Origin: Campylorhamphus procurvoides
Lineage: Eukaryota; Chordata; Aves; Passeriformes; Dendrocolaptidae
DNA: 64,000 bases
Assembly (NCBI GenBank): GCA_013396655.1
Contig: WBMV01001912.1
Coordinates: 693,270-757,269 of the forward strand
Direction of reading: 5' to 3'
In this document: positions 52,505-64,000 of the stretch, one piece after another
Layout of the letters: each line of letters starts with the position of its first letter
Position numbering within the stretch: position 1 is the first letter of the stretch
The notes under the pieces: generated by a model
Told to the model about the DNA's origin: nothing
Database searches by the model: none
Seen by the model: the letters and a program-made list of their open reading frames with translations, nothing else
Position numbers and translations under genes: made by a program

Positions 52505-52728
52505 TGTTACCACACCAGTGAGGTAAGGTGTGGTTAGAAAAAAGGGTCTTGTGGACGCAGGCTAGCCCTTCTCCGGGACCAATGTCCTTCTCTTGGGCAA
52601 CTATTTCCAAAAACAAGCTTAAGACAACATTGCACTTACACCTCTGACAGGGGGAAGGAGATTGAAATGCCTCAAACCCCTCCTGAGAAGTTTGAGAATA
52701 ACAAATATTGTATGTGCAAGGACTGGCC

Positions 52729-52735
52729 TATAAAT
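52729..52735 (+). promoter_or_regulatory. TATA box of the LTR
   Basis: TATAAAT in 'ggcctataaattagca', about 225 bp into the LTR, the usual place for the end of U3. Activity is not shown by the sequence. Confidence 0.5.
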
Positions 52736-52872
52736 TAGCATAAGTGAGAGGGGCTGGATGTGTACCCACTGTCTGAAGGACATAGACCAGAGAGGTCTGA
52801 AACCCTGGTGATCCAGATCTCCTCCTCTATCTCTATTTTCCTATCTTTCCTTCTTCTTCTCTTCCTCTCCTT

Positions 52873-53087
52873 GAAAGTTTAAATCAACTCTGTTGTGGGC
52901 CATTCATCCTCTCATAACATTAGAAGTTTAAATCACTGTTCAGAAATTGTTGCTGCCATGTGCCATTCAGAAAAGTTGAGTTCGGAAAAGTTTAAATTGC
53001 TCTTCTGCCAAGGGCTGTTCAGGAAAGTTTAAATCATTTCCACTACAGGTCATTCACCTTATCATAAGGTTTAAGATTTAAATCACT
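52873..53087 (+). repeat. five-copy diverged tandem repeat inside the LTR
   Basis: Copies of 'gaaagtttaaatca' or close variants begin at about 52873, 52923, 52986, 53022 and 53075, separated by 36-63 bp. Intervening text also recurs ('gggctgttcag', 'gggccattca', 'tgtgccattcag'), so the whole unit is repeated, not only the core motif. Confidence 0.75.
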
Positions 53088-53209
53088 ACTGTCATAGATA
53101 AAACTTTCTAATTGACCATTAAGCATAGTTTTGCCTTAATTTTACCCAAGGGTATCCGAAATGTCTTCTCAGAGTAAGCAGTCCAGGACTGCCTTCCAGG
53201 GACCCAACA

Positions 53210-54921
53210 TTTTGTGGCAGTCCCAGAGCCAGTACAGGGCCTGACAATTTGATATGCCTTTGTTGATGGAAAGCATTACTGTAGGGCTCATCTGTAATAT
53301 TTTCGAAGCTATTGTGTTACTTCCACAAGTAAGAGTTTGGAGGATTGGACATCAAGTCACGTGCAACCCATTTTGTATTTGTATGTTCTGTTATTATAAG
53401 CAGGACTACAGGAGGCTTCTTTTCTGTATGCAGTAAAAAAAGAATGAAAACATGTTCCTGACAGAAGAGCACTGTTTTCAATGAAATCCTCACATCCTTC
53501 CCCTGGGAAAACCAACCCTGACATAAGCCAAAAGCAATTATATAGTCAGAGACCATTTTATAAATAGTTTATTTGTGGAATGCCTTCTCTCATATGTGGC
53601 AATGTGAGGGGCATATCTGAGTATTATTACTTTCTATTTAAGGCTGTTAATCACAGAAGTGTCAAAATAAATCCTATATTTTTGTAGGCTTCATGCAAGC
53701 TTAATACACTTAACACAATTGTCTGCATATTCCAAGCCAGTGAAATGCTTAAAAATATTCTAAGTATTCAGCAAGTCAGTAATTTCAAAGAAGTCCCACT
53801 ACTATTTGTAGCATATGATCTGTCATGCACTGTCAGTTTTCTATGATGAAAAATGTTGTCCTTTCTCTCGAAAAAAAGTTAAGTACTGCAGGGATGGATG
53901 TGAATATGGGAATTTGGGAATTTTAAATTTTTAGAACTTAACAACATCAGTGAATTTAATGACTTGCTGGTGAGAATCTTGATAAGAACATTTCTGCATG
54001 TATGTTTCTTAAATTATTTTTATGACCAAATATAATGCTTACCAAGTATCCATGAAAGTGCCAATAAATTTTTGGGGCTCCAAAATAACACGTCCTCATT
54101 TCTCTTAAAATGTGTATCTTTGGTATGAATCACACAATCAGCACTCTTAGAAGATGCTGGAAATGTGCAGATGCATGCATATTCCTAGACTTCAATAAAG
54201 TTATGAAAGAATTTGAAACTGCAGAAACATTTTATGACTCAAAAGTAATAGTTGTTTGTGTATACACATGAAACACAGCACTAAGCTGAAAGTGTGTAAA
54301 TGCATAACCTCTTTCTTTTGAAATACAGTATATGCAAGTTTTTATGAAAGTGTATGTGTTTTTTTTTTTCCATTATGTTCAAACTCTATTCTCTTTATCA
54401 GTGCAGTAGGCTAATAAATTTCATCTGTATTAAAACCCTGAAGATCTGGACATAAATTCTGCATAAAGTTTTTCTGGAAAGATAGAACCTCTTATTCTTT
54501 CCTTCAGTGAGATGGAGATGATTGTTTGAGTGTATTTCATAGAAAAGTGTTCTATATATTTTTTATATTTTTTCATAATTATTGGAGTAAATGAAATCCT
54601 GATGAGTCACTGAATTAGAATAATAGAAATACATATCTGAATTTTCTCTTTAGCCAAATCAGGGTGGATCCTGCTGCTGTTCCTTCAAAGTAACCACCTC
54701 ACTCCTCAAGTGTTCCATGAGCCACACTGGAAAGAAGTATAAAGCAACCCTGAAGCAATGTCAAGCAGTACCTTCTATGCCAGGAATGAATCAGTTTCTC
54801 AAACAGTACTGCATTTGTTTTTTAGCTTTTACTAGAATAAATTAGAACAGAATCTGTTTCTTGACAGTAAGATTAAAAGGGGGCAAAAAAATTCAAAGCC
54901 TGATTTCTGTAGTTTCTGAGT
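53210..54921. other. AT-rich non-coding DNA
   Basis: No recognisable retroviral genes continue from the LTR. The remainder is AT-rich sequence without a known repeat. Confidence 0.55.
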
Positions 54922-54990
54922 CTGTTGGAGTTGGACTCAGTGATTCTTGTTGGTCCCTTCCAACTCAGCATGTTCTATAGTTCTATGATA
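54922..54990 (+). mobile_element. CR1 LINE, last ~70 bp, plus strand
   Basis: A very short 3' tail: 'gttggagttggactcagtga', 'ttggtcccttccaactcag' and the terminal 'agttctatgat'. Extreme 5' truncation is normal for CR1. Confidence 0.88.
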
Positions 54991-56461
54991 TTACAGACAT
55001 CACTTAGTTTTTCCTATATATTTTTTCATGCTTTCATGCATTATTTTCATACTTAATATTTAAACCTTACTGATATTGACAATCTGTATTTCACTACAAA
55101 AACTATTTATTTCTTTTTTTAGTGCACCAAATGATTCTTCCTCACATGCACACTTGCATTTTATGAATTGTAACAATATGGTAAAAAATGAATTCATAGT
55201 AATTACTTGCTAGAACTTCTTATTTGAACTTTTGAACTCCTGGAATGGTTGCTGCATTTCTTACTGGAAAGGAAATACGTGATACCATTTCCTAATTCTA
55301 TCCAGCATATACTTTCCCATACATGTTTTCTACATATAAGCAAGCTGAATTGACTTTTGCTAAATTTCCTTCTAAATTGACTTTGTTGAATAGGTACAAC
55401 TCTGGTTATCCTGAATTAGAGTGCATTAATTAAGCTAAATCAATATAATTCACTTATACTGATTTAAGAGAGCTAAATTGGTGCAATTCCTTGATCCCTG
55501 TGGATTGTTTCTTTTTCAACTATTGAGAAGGCATGCACAGAAGTCCTTGTCATTTTTATGTGTTCTGGTCTTACAATTAATATTTTCACACATTTTGCTG
55601 GAAGAAAACCAGATAAAGAGGGAAGTTGATTTAGAATAAAGTAAGAAAGGAAAAAGGAAAAGGCAACATGAGCTAGATTCATGTTTAAGTATGTGAAGTT
55701 CAAGCCATTTTCCTAGGACTGGTGTCCAGAATTAGCCCGTGGCAATGACAACCTATATAGACTTCTAAGACAAGCTGCCCCCTCCTCGCTGGCCCAAACA
55801 ATGCATCAATTTGCAGAACATCAGAAATTTTAATCTATGTTCATCTTAGAAATGAATATATTTCCAGTTTGCTGATGATAAATTTCAATGTAGATTACAG
55901 ATGGTAGAAGCATTTACTGGAATTATCTAGCATTTTGGCAGGAGATGAAATCATATGAAGGTAATCCATCCTTCATAGTAGGATAAAGGGTTTAAATGGT
56001 TTATGAAAATTTAAACCTAATAAACTTAGTCTTTTAAGTAAAATGCAAACAATGATCATCCTAATTTCTTCACTACCTCTGTCGTAGTTCTATTACAGAC
56101 TTGGAATGCTGCTTAAATTTAGGCTTTTCATTCAAATTGCCTTGCACAGTAGCAGAATTGTAATCAGCAGGACAAATTACCTTTAAATTCTTTTAAAATA
56201 ATGATAATTCCCCCCCTTTTTTCTTTTTTTTTTAATTTGTTAAAAGTATGTTTGACCATGGAAAATGAAATAATTAAAACAACCTATGTGGCACCAGTTT
56301 TATTTTGGAATTTTGTCAATAACAAGACTTGTTCTGAATAGCTGCACAGAATACATGCTCAAAAGCTGTATTTCAAATGTAGGACTACTATCTGCATAGC
56401 AGGATGGTATACATGTATGTTCTTCTACCAAATGCATTTTAAGAATATTTAGATAAAGAAG

Positions 56462-56509
56462 CATTTACATTTGCTATAGGTTTTATTACTCCTATAGCAA
56501 ATGTAAATG
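56462..56509. repeat. perfect 19-bp inverted repeat (hairpin, 10-nt loop)
   Basis: The left arm is 'catttacatttgctatagg' (56462-56480), the loop is 'ttttattact' and the right arm (56491-56509) is its exact reverse complement. There is no mismatch over 19 pairs and pairing does not extend outward. The arms are not obviously part of a repeat I know. It could be a product of template switching, a tiny inverted-repeat element or a structured transcript. At 48 nt it is short for a typical animal pre-microRNA. Confidence 0.98.
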
Positions 56510-57001
56510 AGCTCAAATTTTGAGTCTCTATTTCATGTTAAACTTAAGAAAAAGAGGAAAATCATTCATGGACTAGAACATAATAGTACTTGCTTAACTG
56601 TTTTCACTGTTGGTTTTGTACTTTTGATAATTACCTTTGGGCTATTGTTTGTGGTGTCCTTCAGCTTCAGCAAACTACTGCAGAACAGTACAGGGCAAAA
56701 ACTTCGATATTCATATATTGTACCTGAATGTCTGTAATTTACAGTATTTTTACAAGATGAAGAGGCACTACATATTTTGTCCATACTGATGGTTAGCTAA
56801 AAGCAAATAAAGTCAATTGAATTTTTAAGGATGTGATTTAGGAGGAACTCATTTGTTCCTCCTAAGTCCTCATTTGGCAAGATCTACCCATCACTTAAGA
56901 GGCAATGACACAATGACCTGGTTGATCTCAAAAATTTGAAAGAAATGGTTTATATTAATAATATATTATTTATTGTTAAAAATGACACAATATTGTGTTT
57001 G

Positions 57002-57021
57002 ATTTCATTATATAATGAAAT
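57002..57021. repeat. 20-bp perfect AT-rich palindrome
   Basis: The sequence 'atttcattatataatgaaat' equals its own reverse complement. It lies in a very AT-rich stretch (about 56950-57060) that also has shorter dyads. Confidence 0.95.
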
Positions 57022-60000
57022 AAAATATCATTATACTTTATATGATATAACATTAATCGTAGAACTTCCCCAATTTTAATGTCCACATGTATTTTACTTC
57101 TGATACACAATTTTGTTACATTGTGTATGCTTCTGCTACTTCCAAAAAGAATTCTGTGTAAAAAATTTCACTTGATATCTCCATTACTATTATCAGATAT
57201 GAGGGCCTAAAGTAAGTTAAAATCTTCTTACATGAATTATGCATTGTTAGTACATGGTGACATACATTGCTTATTCTTTCTTGCAGGGAGGAAAAACATT
57301 CAGCAAATTCGGGTTTTGGCAGCAACAAAAACAAACAAAAAATCACCTGAAACAGGCAAGGTATCTTGTTGAGCAAACAACACTGAATTTCATTATAGAG
57401 CACAGCTGCTTTCTGTTTCTTCATATTATTTTCTAAATATTGCAGGTATAGATGTTATCATTCCAGGCATAATACAAGAACAGTCCTGGAATTTCTTTGT
57501 TCTACAGCGACATTTAGATCATTAAAGCTGCTTTGATAGATGCTTCCTAGAGAGCAAATTTGTTGTACTTGAAAATTCTGATCGTAGTGTTTCTACATCA
57601 TCATCATCCTATATTATTATCCTTTCTTATGTTTAGATACTTCAGCTAAGCATGAATTGCAATGATGGTATCTTTTTTTCTTAAGAATGACTACATCTAC
57701 TCTCAATCTAATTGCCAGGCTCCCTTTAAATAACACTGTTCTTCTTAGCTGAATTCTGGGGAGATGTGCATCCAAACAATTTTGTAGCATCAATCTGGAC
57801 AAAAAAAGAATAAATTCTGAAATCAAAGGAGAGGCATAGGATTTATGTTTGAATACCGAGAAATATTCTTTAGAAGCTTAAATCCTCTTTAGTTGAGAAT
57901 TGGTTTCAATAGCCTGATCTGTGTAAGCACCATGAATAGTGAAAGGTGGAATGGTTTTCTGGTTAATTAACTTCAGTTTTCAGAGAAAAAACATTCTTTT
58001 TCTTCCAACTTGAGCATAGGGTGTTTTGCCAAGACTCACACACTGTTGCATATACTTGGCCTATACTGGAGAGTACAGCATTTCTGAATTGTGTTTGCTG
58101 ATTGAACAGTAAACAGACTTGGCTGTGAGCTCTTTCCCCATCTTTAGAAAAATACCTGGTTTCTGCTACAGGCAAGTAAGTTGTTTCTTTTGATCTTTAT
58201 GCACTCCCTACGGTTTTAAAGGACCCCTTAGACTGCAGTATTTCATTGCTACCTCATCTGTTTATGTTACACTTCTGTAGGTAGTGTATGTATTAGTGTA
58301 TGTATAAGTGTATGCACTCAAGGACTGTTCATCCCCATCACTGCAGGGATACATAACATAGCAATTCACTGGTTTTCCCTAACATGATTCATGACAAATA
58401 AAATGAGATTTTCTGTTGAAAAGAGAAAGCTTAGGAACAGTTGATCCCAATGCCAGAGCGAATAATTAACCCCTTTGCATCTCAAGGCTAGTAGAACCAT
58501 ATCACTTGAGGATGATATAAGAAAAGAAAACAACACATCCATCACAGCTCTGAAAAAAATATTTCAGTCACACTTAGTATGTAAAAAATCTTGCTACTTA
58601 AACTGAATCAATTTAAATTGATGCCTCTATCAGATATTATGTGGGATAAAGTCACATAAAGAGGGATGATTGTTATGAGACAGGTATCCATGATGCTTGT
58701 TTTGAGAACCCACTAAACTGCATCTCTTTTAATTTTTTCTGTCAAATTCTAATTGCAGAAAACAGAATTAAAGGAGTCTGAGAAATAGAAGGGTGGGGGG
58801 TGATAATCCCATTTGGTGCTTCAATACACAGAGCATAAAGAACATGATGGGCAAAAAAAGTTATTGAAAACCTAAAGTTTTTTCCCCTCTCTGCCAACAG
58901 ACACCTGGAACATGACAAGCTTATGTGCTGTGACTGTTGTCTAAATCCGAGGAACTTGTGAATATAGTTTGGTGACAACACTGATCTGCAAATTCCACTA
59001 AAATGAACCCTTTTGGGGACAAAAGTGCAAAGCTGTCTGAGTTCACCTCTTACTGATAATTCACAATTCATAGTTGTGATGCATTTTAAGATTCAGATCA
59101 GGATATAGGGATTCCGTTATTTTTTCTGAAGCCCTAAAGGCTTGGTGACAGTTTCACCTTGTGAGCCTGGATCTAGCGGGACTTGAGTGTTGTCTTTTTG
59201 TCTTACCCCTACCTCTCAGAATGGGCCTGAAGGCTCTGTGGCATCTCCTAAGGTATGGTTGGCAGTTTCATCTCCCACTAAGGGTGAAACACCAAAGTGG
59301 AAAGTCCTCTGAGCAGAGCATAACTCTAGGGATACTTTCACAGAAGAGATAATGCTTTCTCTAGTGGATAGATTTTTCTCTTTAATATGTTTCCCACCTT
59401 ACTACTCCTTAGCAAGTTAGATTCCTTGAAAGGTAGAAATGACACACACGTTTGATTCACTTATATTAAACTGATATAGCAAATTAAAGCAGTTACACTT
59501 CTCTCTGAGGATGACTTCTGGATACTCTGTTATAACTGTTAAAAAAAAAAACAAACAAAAAACCTTGAGTGCAGCTTAACTTCTCATTTTGGCAGAATGT
59601 TCCTGCAATATATACCTGCAATACTACTTCTCCCGGTGTTCACAGATCTAACTGAAGTACCATATTTCCACAGAAAAAAAATCTATTAACACCCTCCTGA
59701 GAAGCAAACTAAAAGAATTTGTGACTGTAATTGTCTTAAAATGGCAAAGGGTTTTATGTCTGTAAATTAATATTTGCTCGGGTGCTTTGTTTCCCCAAAT
59801 AGTACCATGTATTTCCAACATCTTTTAGAATCATGTGGTACTTCATGCCATTATTGCCATGAAGTAATGAATGTCAGAGGCATTAACTTGAAAAATGAAA
59901 ATCTGAATAATCTATCATACTTGACTTGAGTTTTGTAAATAAAGGACTATACTGATACAGTGAATTTGCCATGATATATTTCTGATTGCAAAGCAAAAAG

Positions 60001-60268
60001 TGGCAAAGAATTTTCACTTTATCTAAAGAATAAGAATGAAGCATACCAGGGTGCTTAAGGGTTAATTTTGGAAAAAAAAAAAGTGAAAAGAACTGGTTTT
60101 GCAACAGCTGTGGCCCATGCACAAAATTTTCCTCATATTCTGCACTAAATAGTGAATTTTGGTCTGTAAATGGAAGAACAATTAGACTGCACCTATTGTG
60201 CATGTAGGGCTGAATTACATAGGTGAGTTCTGTTTTCTTGACGAACACACGAAATCACAATTCCAATT

Positions 60269-60360
60269 AAAAACCAACCAACAAACCAACCAAAACCCCA
60301 AGACAAAACAACCCCCCCAAACCAAACCAAACCACCACCACCAAAAACCAAAATCAAAAC
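60269..60360. repeat. A/C-rich low-complexity tract
   Basis: CCAA and CAAA units with a seven-C run and a short CCA triplet array at 60332-60342. It is the complement type of the T/G tracts elsewhere. Confidence 0.9.
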
Positions 60361-60507
60361 ATCTTGTAATTGTACTGAATTCAGAGTATGGTTACTGGCA
60401 GTTGTTGAGAAATAGCTCATGTTCTAGGTTAATAACTTCCAGTCCAGAAAGCCAACCATATCCTGCTTTGCATCAAAAGAAGTGTGATCAAGTCAGTTGA
60501 TTCTGTT

Positions 60508-61042
60508 CGTCTACTCTGCTCTAGTGAGACGCTGCCTGGAGTACTGTGTCCAGCTCTGGGGCCCCAGACATAAGAAGGAAATGAACCTGTTGGATTGAGT
60601 CCAGAGGAGGGCCAAAGAAGTGACCAGAGGGATGGAGCACCTCTCCTATGAAGACAGGCTGAGAGACTTGGGGCTGTTCAGCCTAGAGAAGAGAAGGCTC
60701 TGAGGAAACCTTACAGCAACCTTCTGGTACCTAAAGGGACCTACAAGAAAGATGGAGAGGGACTTATGAGGACATGTAGTAGCAGGACAAGTTTCTTTAA
60801 ACTGAAAGAGACTAGGTTTAGATTTGATATTAGGAAAAAAAATCTTTGCTTTGAGGATGATGAGGCACTTGACCACATTGCCAAGGGAAGCTGTGGATGC
60901 ATCACCCCTGGAAGTGTTCAGTGCCAGCTTGAATGGGGCCCTGAGAAACATGGTCTGGTTGAAGGAGTCCATGCCCATGACAGCAGGGTTGGAAATAGAT
61001 GACCTTAAGGTCCCTTCCAAACCAAACCATTCATGATTCTAA
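60508..61042 (+). mobile_element. CR1 LINE, 3' ~535 bp, plus strand
   Basis: Runs from ORF2 near its end into the 3' tail. Landmarks are 'ctgcctggagtactgtgtcc', 'agctctggggccccagacat', 'tccagaggagggccaaagaa', 'gggctgttcagcctagagaa', 'gatgaccttaaggtcccttc' and the tail 'ccattcatgattct'. The coding frame is broken by stops and indels. Open frames here on either strand are retrotransposon remnants. Confidence 0.95.
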
Positions 61043-62844
61043 TATGCTGTCTGCAATCATTCCTGTGTCCATATTCTTAATTTAGTTGGAGGTGCTTGTC
61101 TTAAGCCAGTTGTGCTTTCGGACAGCTAAATAAATTGCTGGATAAATAGAGCTCAGCTAGACTTTAATGTTTTAACACCTAATTACTAAAGAAACTCAAC
61201 AATGTGAATCACACCTTAGTAAATCTCTTACTAACCTATAGTGAGTCCCTCTGCTTTTACTGCTGAATTCTCCTGTGCTCCTTACAGAGCATTTCTTTTC
61301 TGAAAAGGTGATGATTTTAAGCAGGCTGTGCTCCTAAGTGATGGGGAGACTGATGCAGAGTGTGGTGGCTTCAGGCAGGAAAATCCATTTCCTTTTGTGA
61401 CATGAGAACTTATACTGGCCATTATGCAAATAAAACTATGAAAGCTTACACCCCCTGTAGATCTTAGTTCACAGAAGTTTATTAGGGAGTATATCTGTCT
61501 GGCTGGCTTTCTTCATCTCCCACAAAGAACTACCAAGTTGTCTTCTGGTGGGTTTATGTTCACAGTCTCTGGGAACACAGCTGCCTGCTGGCACTTGTTG
61601 TTGCTAGAGCAGCAGGAGTTTGTGCAAAGGGATTCTGACAAATTTAATTGCTAGAAGTATTGGGGCTGCCTGCTGCTGAAGATGGTCACAGTATCCCTAG
61701 GCTTTTTTCTTTCACTTTTTTTTTTCCCTTACCCTCAAAAGGAATAGTTTCCCTCTTCTAAAAAATTAGTTGGAACTGTAATTTACAGTTTGGATGCTCA
61801 TATTTCAGTATTCTCACATAACCTTAAAAAATAATTTCATAAAAGCATTAACAGAAAATTAGCAATTCAGTCTAAAAACCTCTATGCCAGGTTTCTGACA
61901 TCCTTCCTTGTAACTGCTAAGATTAGTGAAGTGGGAGTTGCTTGTAGGGAAGGGAGAGATGATGAGGATTTTTTTTATCTTTCATCATACTATCTGCGAA
62001 TAGCAGTATGCAAGAAAAATGCCTTTTCAAAGAAGCCTAAAACTTATTTAACAGATTAGAATCTCTTCCAAAATAGCATATGTTAAATGCCAAAGATGTT
62101 TGAATGGTTATGAGTAAAAAGTAATGCGGGCTAATGTGATAAGATAAAATAAACAGAACCATCTTTTAAGTTGTGTTCTGAAGAAGTACACATTAAAACA
62201 CTTCAAGCACGTAGCTTAGGCTATTACTTTTTGTTCAGGGTTTGTAATATCAGTGAAAATTATGTTTCCCCTTTCTGTTGGTATCATGAGTTAAAACCTG
62301 TTTTATCATATTATGTAGCTAGAGAAAGAGCTGCAGGTTGGAAGGAGAATGCCTAGGTGGGTTTTACCTGAGGCACTGGGGGATGGTTAGTAAATAATGA
62401 CAAAATGTAAATCCACACAGCTAAAAATAACTACAAGAGGAAAGAACACGTTGGCATTTTCTGAGTGCTTTCCCTGCCAAGATCTCCAAGTGGGGAGCTG
62501 GTGGAAACTGCTTTTTATTAAGCTTATTGGGACTCTTCGGAAGTTTCTCTTGACCAGTGAGGTTCTGCTGGATTCCCTACAGATCTGTGGTAGTTCACTT
62601 GATGGCAAAATTATTCTGGGGTATTGGTCTACACAGCAAATAAGAGTTTTAATTGAGTGGAGTGAGAACCTGTGCAGTGGCAAGCCAGTGAGAGGTTGAT
62701 TTAATACTAGATCTCAAAAGTTTTATTCTGATGGTGGTGGAAGCTAAAGCATGGTGGACTGGTTTGTGGGAGGCATACCTAGCTGTTTCCTTGCTGTGTT
62801 TTGTTTTCTTTTTCTTTTTTTTTTTCTCTCATTTCCAAGCCAGC
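61043..62844. other. non-coding DNA, nothing recognised
   Basis: Mixed AT-rich sequence. Overlapping open frames at 62387-62699 on both strands show no known domain. Confidence 0.5.
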
Positions 62845-63321
62845 TCTATAGTACGGTACTCAGGAATATTTAATAAAGATTCAGTCACTGACCAAGCAGA
62901 GCAAAATAAGGAATGCACTCACTACTTCCTATCAGCAGGCAGGTGTTTGGCCACATCCAAGCAAACAGGGCTCCATGTTGTACAACAGTGACTTGGAAAG
63001 ATAACTGCCATTAACTCCAAACAGCCCACCCTTCTTCCTTCCCCCAGCTTTATGTGAACATGATGCCTTTTGTATGTAATATCCCACTTTGGTCAGCTAG
63101 AGTCAGCTGTCCCCGATGTGTTTTCTCCCAGTTTCTTGTCACCCCAGCCTACTCACTGGCAGAGCAGTGTGAAAAGCAGGAAAGACCTTGGCACTGTGTA
63201 AGCACTGATCAGCAATGGCTGAAACATCCCTGTCTTATCAAAACAAATCCAGAGAGCAGCACCATAGCAGGTGCTATAAAGAAAATTAGCTCTGTCTCAG
63301 CCACAATCAGTACACCAGACA
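62845..63321 (-). mobile_element. avian ERV solo LTR (copy B), minus strand
   Basis: Read on the minus strand it starts near 'tgtctggtgtactgattgtg' (63321) and carries the landmarks of the same LTR family as copy A. On the plus strand these appear as 'agaaaattagctctgtctca', 'tgtaagcactgatcagcaat', 'atatcccactttggtcagct', 'cccccagctttatgtgaaca', 'caaacagggctccatgttgt' and 'gaatgcactcactacttcct'. A TATA-like 'cataaag' precedes the 'gctggggga' segment on the minus strand. The U5 end is poorly preserved and its boundary near 62845 is approximate. Copy B keeps the 5' portion that copy A has lost. Confidence 0.72.
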
Positions 63322-64000
63322 GGGGGAAACCTGGACATTCTCAGAGAAAGATTTAATCCATCCTGTATGACCACAGAACAAGATGGACCTGGCCTGTCAG
63401 GCACACAGACACATTGCACAAGGACTTATGTCCCGTAATTCAGTAAATGACCAGGCTTGTCAGCACTAGTTGGCCTGTGTCCCACTGTGCCTGTTGAGAA
63501 GACCCTCACACTGTAAATGATTGGGAGCTTTCTTCTAGCTTGATTTATTCAGACCTTGTTCTTTTGCCAGACTCTTTGTTTAGCTGAATTATCTCTTTCT
63601 ACCCAGTATTTGCATCCTGATTTATTTGCAGGGAATGCTTCCATTCCCTCTTACCCTTTGGTGTGGTTAATTAAGCCAAGTTTCTTTAATTCATTTATGT
63701 CAACATAAATTTGAAAAGATTAACATGTGTGACAGAATTGCACTCAGCATTCTAAATAGGATTTTCCATCTAGCAGTCATATAGTCTTGGCAGATGTAGG
63801 TCTTCTAAAAAAGCTTTGCTAGATATATACAAAGATTTTTCTGCTTTTTGTGTAAATATATCCCAGTTCCCAGGGCTGACATAAGCAAAGTAAGAAATTC
63901 CCTTGGGCAGCAGATTATTACACTAATTAAATACAGCATTCTGTTATTTTTACCCTTTTTTGTTTGTTTGGGGGATTGTGTTTGTTTTGGGGGGGGGGGG
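63322..64000. other. non-coding DNA ending in a T/G-rich tract
   Basis: No gene is recognised. From about 63951 to the window end there is a T/G-rich low-complexity tract finishing in a run of at least 12 G, which may continue beyond the window. Confidence 0.6.

Larger units (their letters stand above)
52505..53209 (+). mobile_element. endogenous retrovirus LTR, 705 bp, plus strand
   Basis: The ends are TGTT (52505) and AACA (53206-53209), a perfect 4-bp inverted pair typical of retroviral LTRs. A TATA box TATAAAT lies at 52729-52735. A pyrimidine-rich stretch (52814-52870) and five copies of an 'agtttaaatca' motif follow in the putative R/U5. After the end, 'ttttgtggcagtcccagagc' could be the remains of a primer-binding leader, but I cannot name the tRNA. 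No gag, pol or env is recognised downstream, and no target-site duplication was found, so I call it a solo LTR or an LTR with a short leader remnant. Confidence 0.65.
54991..60507. other. AT-rich non-coding interval
   Basis: Five and a half kilobases with no gene recognised. It holds a perfect hairpin at 56462-56509, a 20-bp palindrome at 57002-57021, an imperfect 'agtgtatgtat' triplet near 58282-58315, and an A/C-rich tract at 60269-60360. Confidence 0.5.

Noticed and set aside
1..64000. CRISPR arrays, bacterial operons, rRNA or tRNA genes, phage-like systems
   Set aside because: No regularly spaced identical repeats, no gene-dense strand-coherent blocks, and no tRNA or rRNA signature were seen. 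The repeat content is vertebrate, specifically avian.

Overview
The window looks like non-coding DNA from a bird, probably a gene-poor stretch or a very large intron. The case rests on its repeats. At least nine CR1 LINE fragments can be recognised, several ending in the characteristic avian CR1 3' tail. Three LTR families resemble those I know from chicken and songbird genomes. There are also many T/G-rich or A/C-rich low-complexity tracts. The unique sequence between repeats is AT-rich with few CpGs. I found no bacterial-type gene organisation, no rRNA or tRNA gene, no CRISPR array and no host protein-coding exon that I can support. The longest open frames (about 120-130 codons) are low-complexity tracts, pieces of CR1 or LTR, or chance frames in AT-rich DNA.

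Layout: 1-6.4 kb holds a plus-strand CR1 tail (1.36-1.63 kb) and a long, decayed minus-strand CR1 in two blocks (4.7-6.4 kb). 6.4-14 kb is mostly unique AT-rich DNA with one CR1 (11.5 kb) and T/G tracts. 14.0-14.4 kb is a GC-rich solo-LTR-like element with CCAAT and GC boxes. 16.06-16.88 kb is an antisense, stop-ridden retroviral protease to reverse transcriptase fragment. 18.4-18.7 kb is an internally deleted CR1. 19-33 kb is nearly repeat-free apart from a CR1 scrap at 26.3 kb. 33.6-34.0 kb is a plus-strand LTR, and a relative of it lies on the minus strand at 62.8-63.3 kb. 36.9-38.1 kb is a 1.24-kb LTR carrying an internal 45-52-bp tandem repeat and a TTTC microsatellite. 39.5-40.4, 49.7-50.5 and 51.7-52.1 kb are minus-strand CR1 blocks. 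52.5-53.2 kb is an LTR with TGTT/AACA ends, a TATA box and a five-copy internal repeat. 54.9 and 60.5-61.0 kb are plus-strand CR1 fragments.

No set of cooperating genes is present and I did not find a new biological system. The most unusual single feature is a perfect 19-bp inverted repeat with a 10-nt loop at 56462-56509. Family assignments were made by recognising sequence, not by a database search, so element boundaries are approximate.
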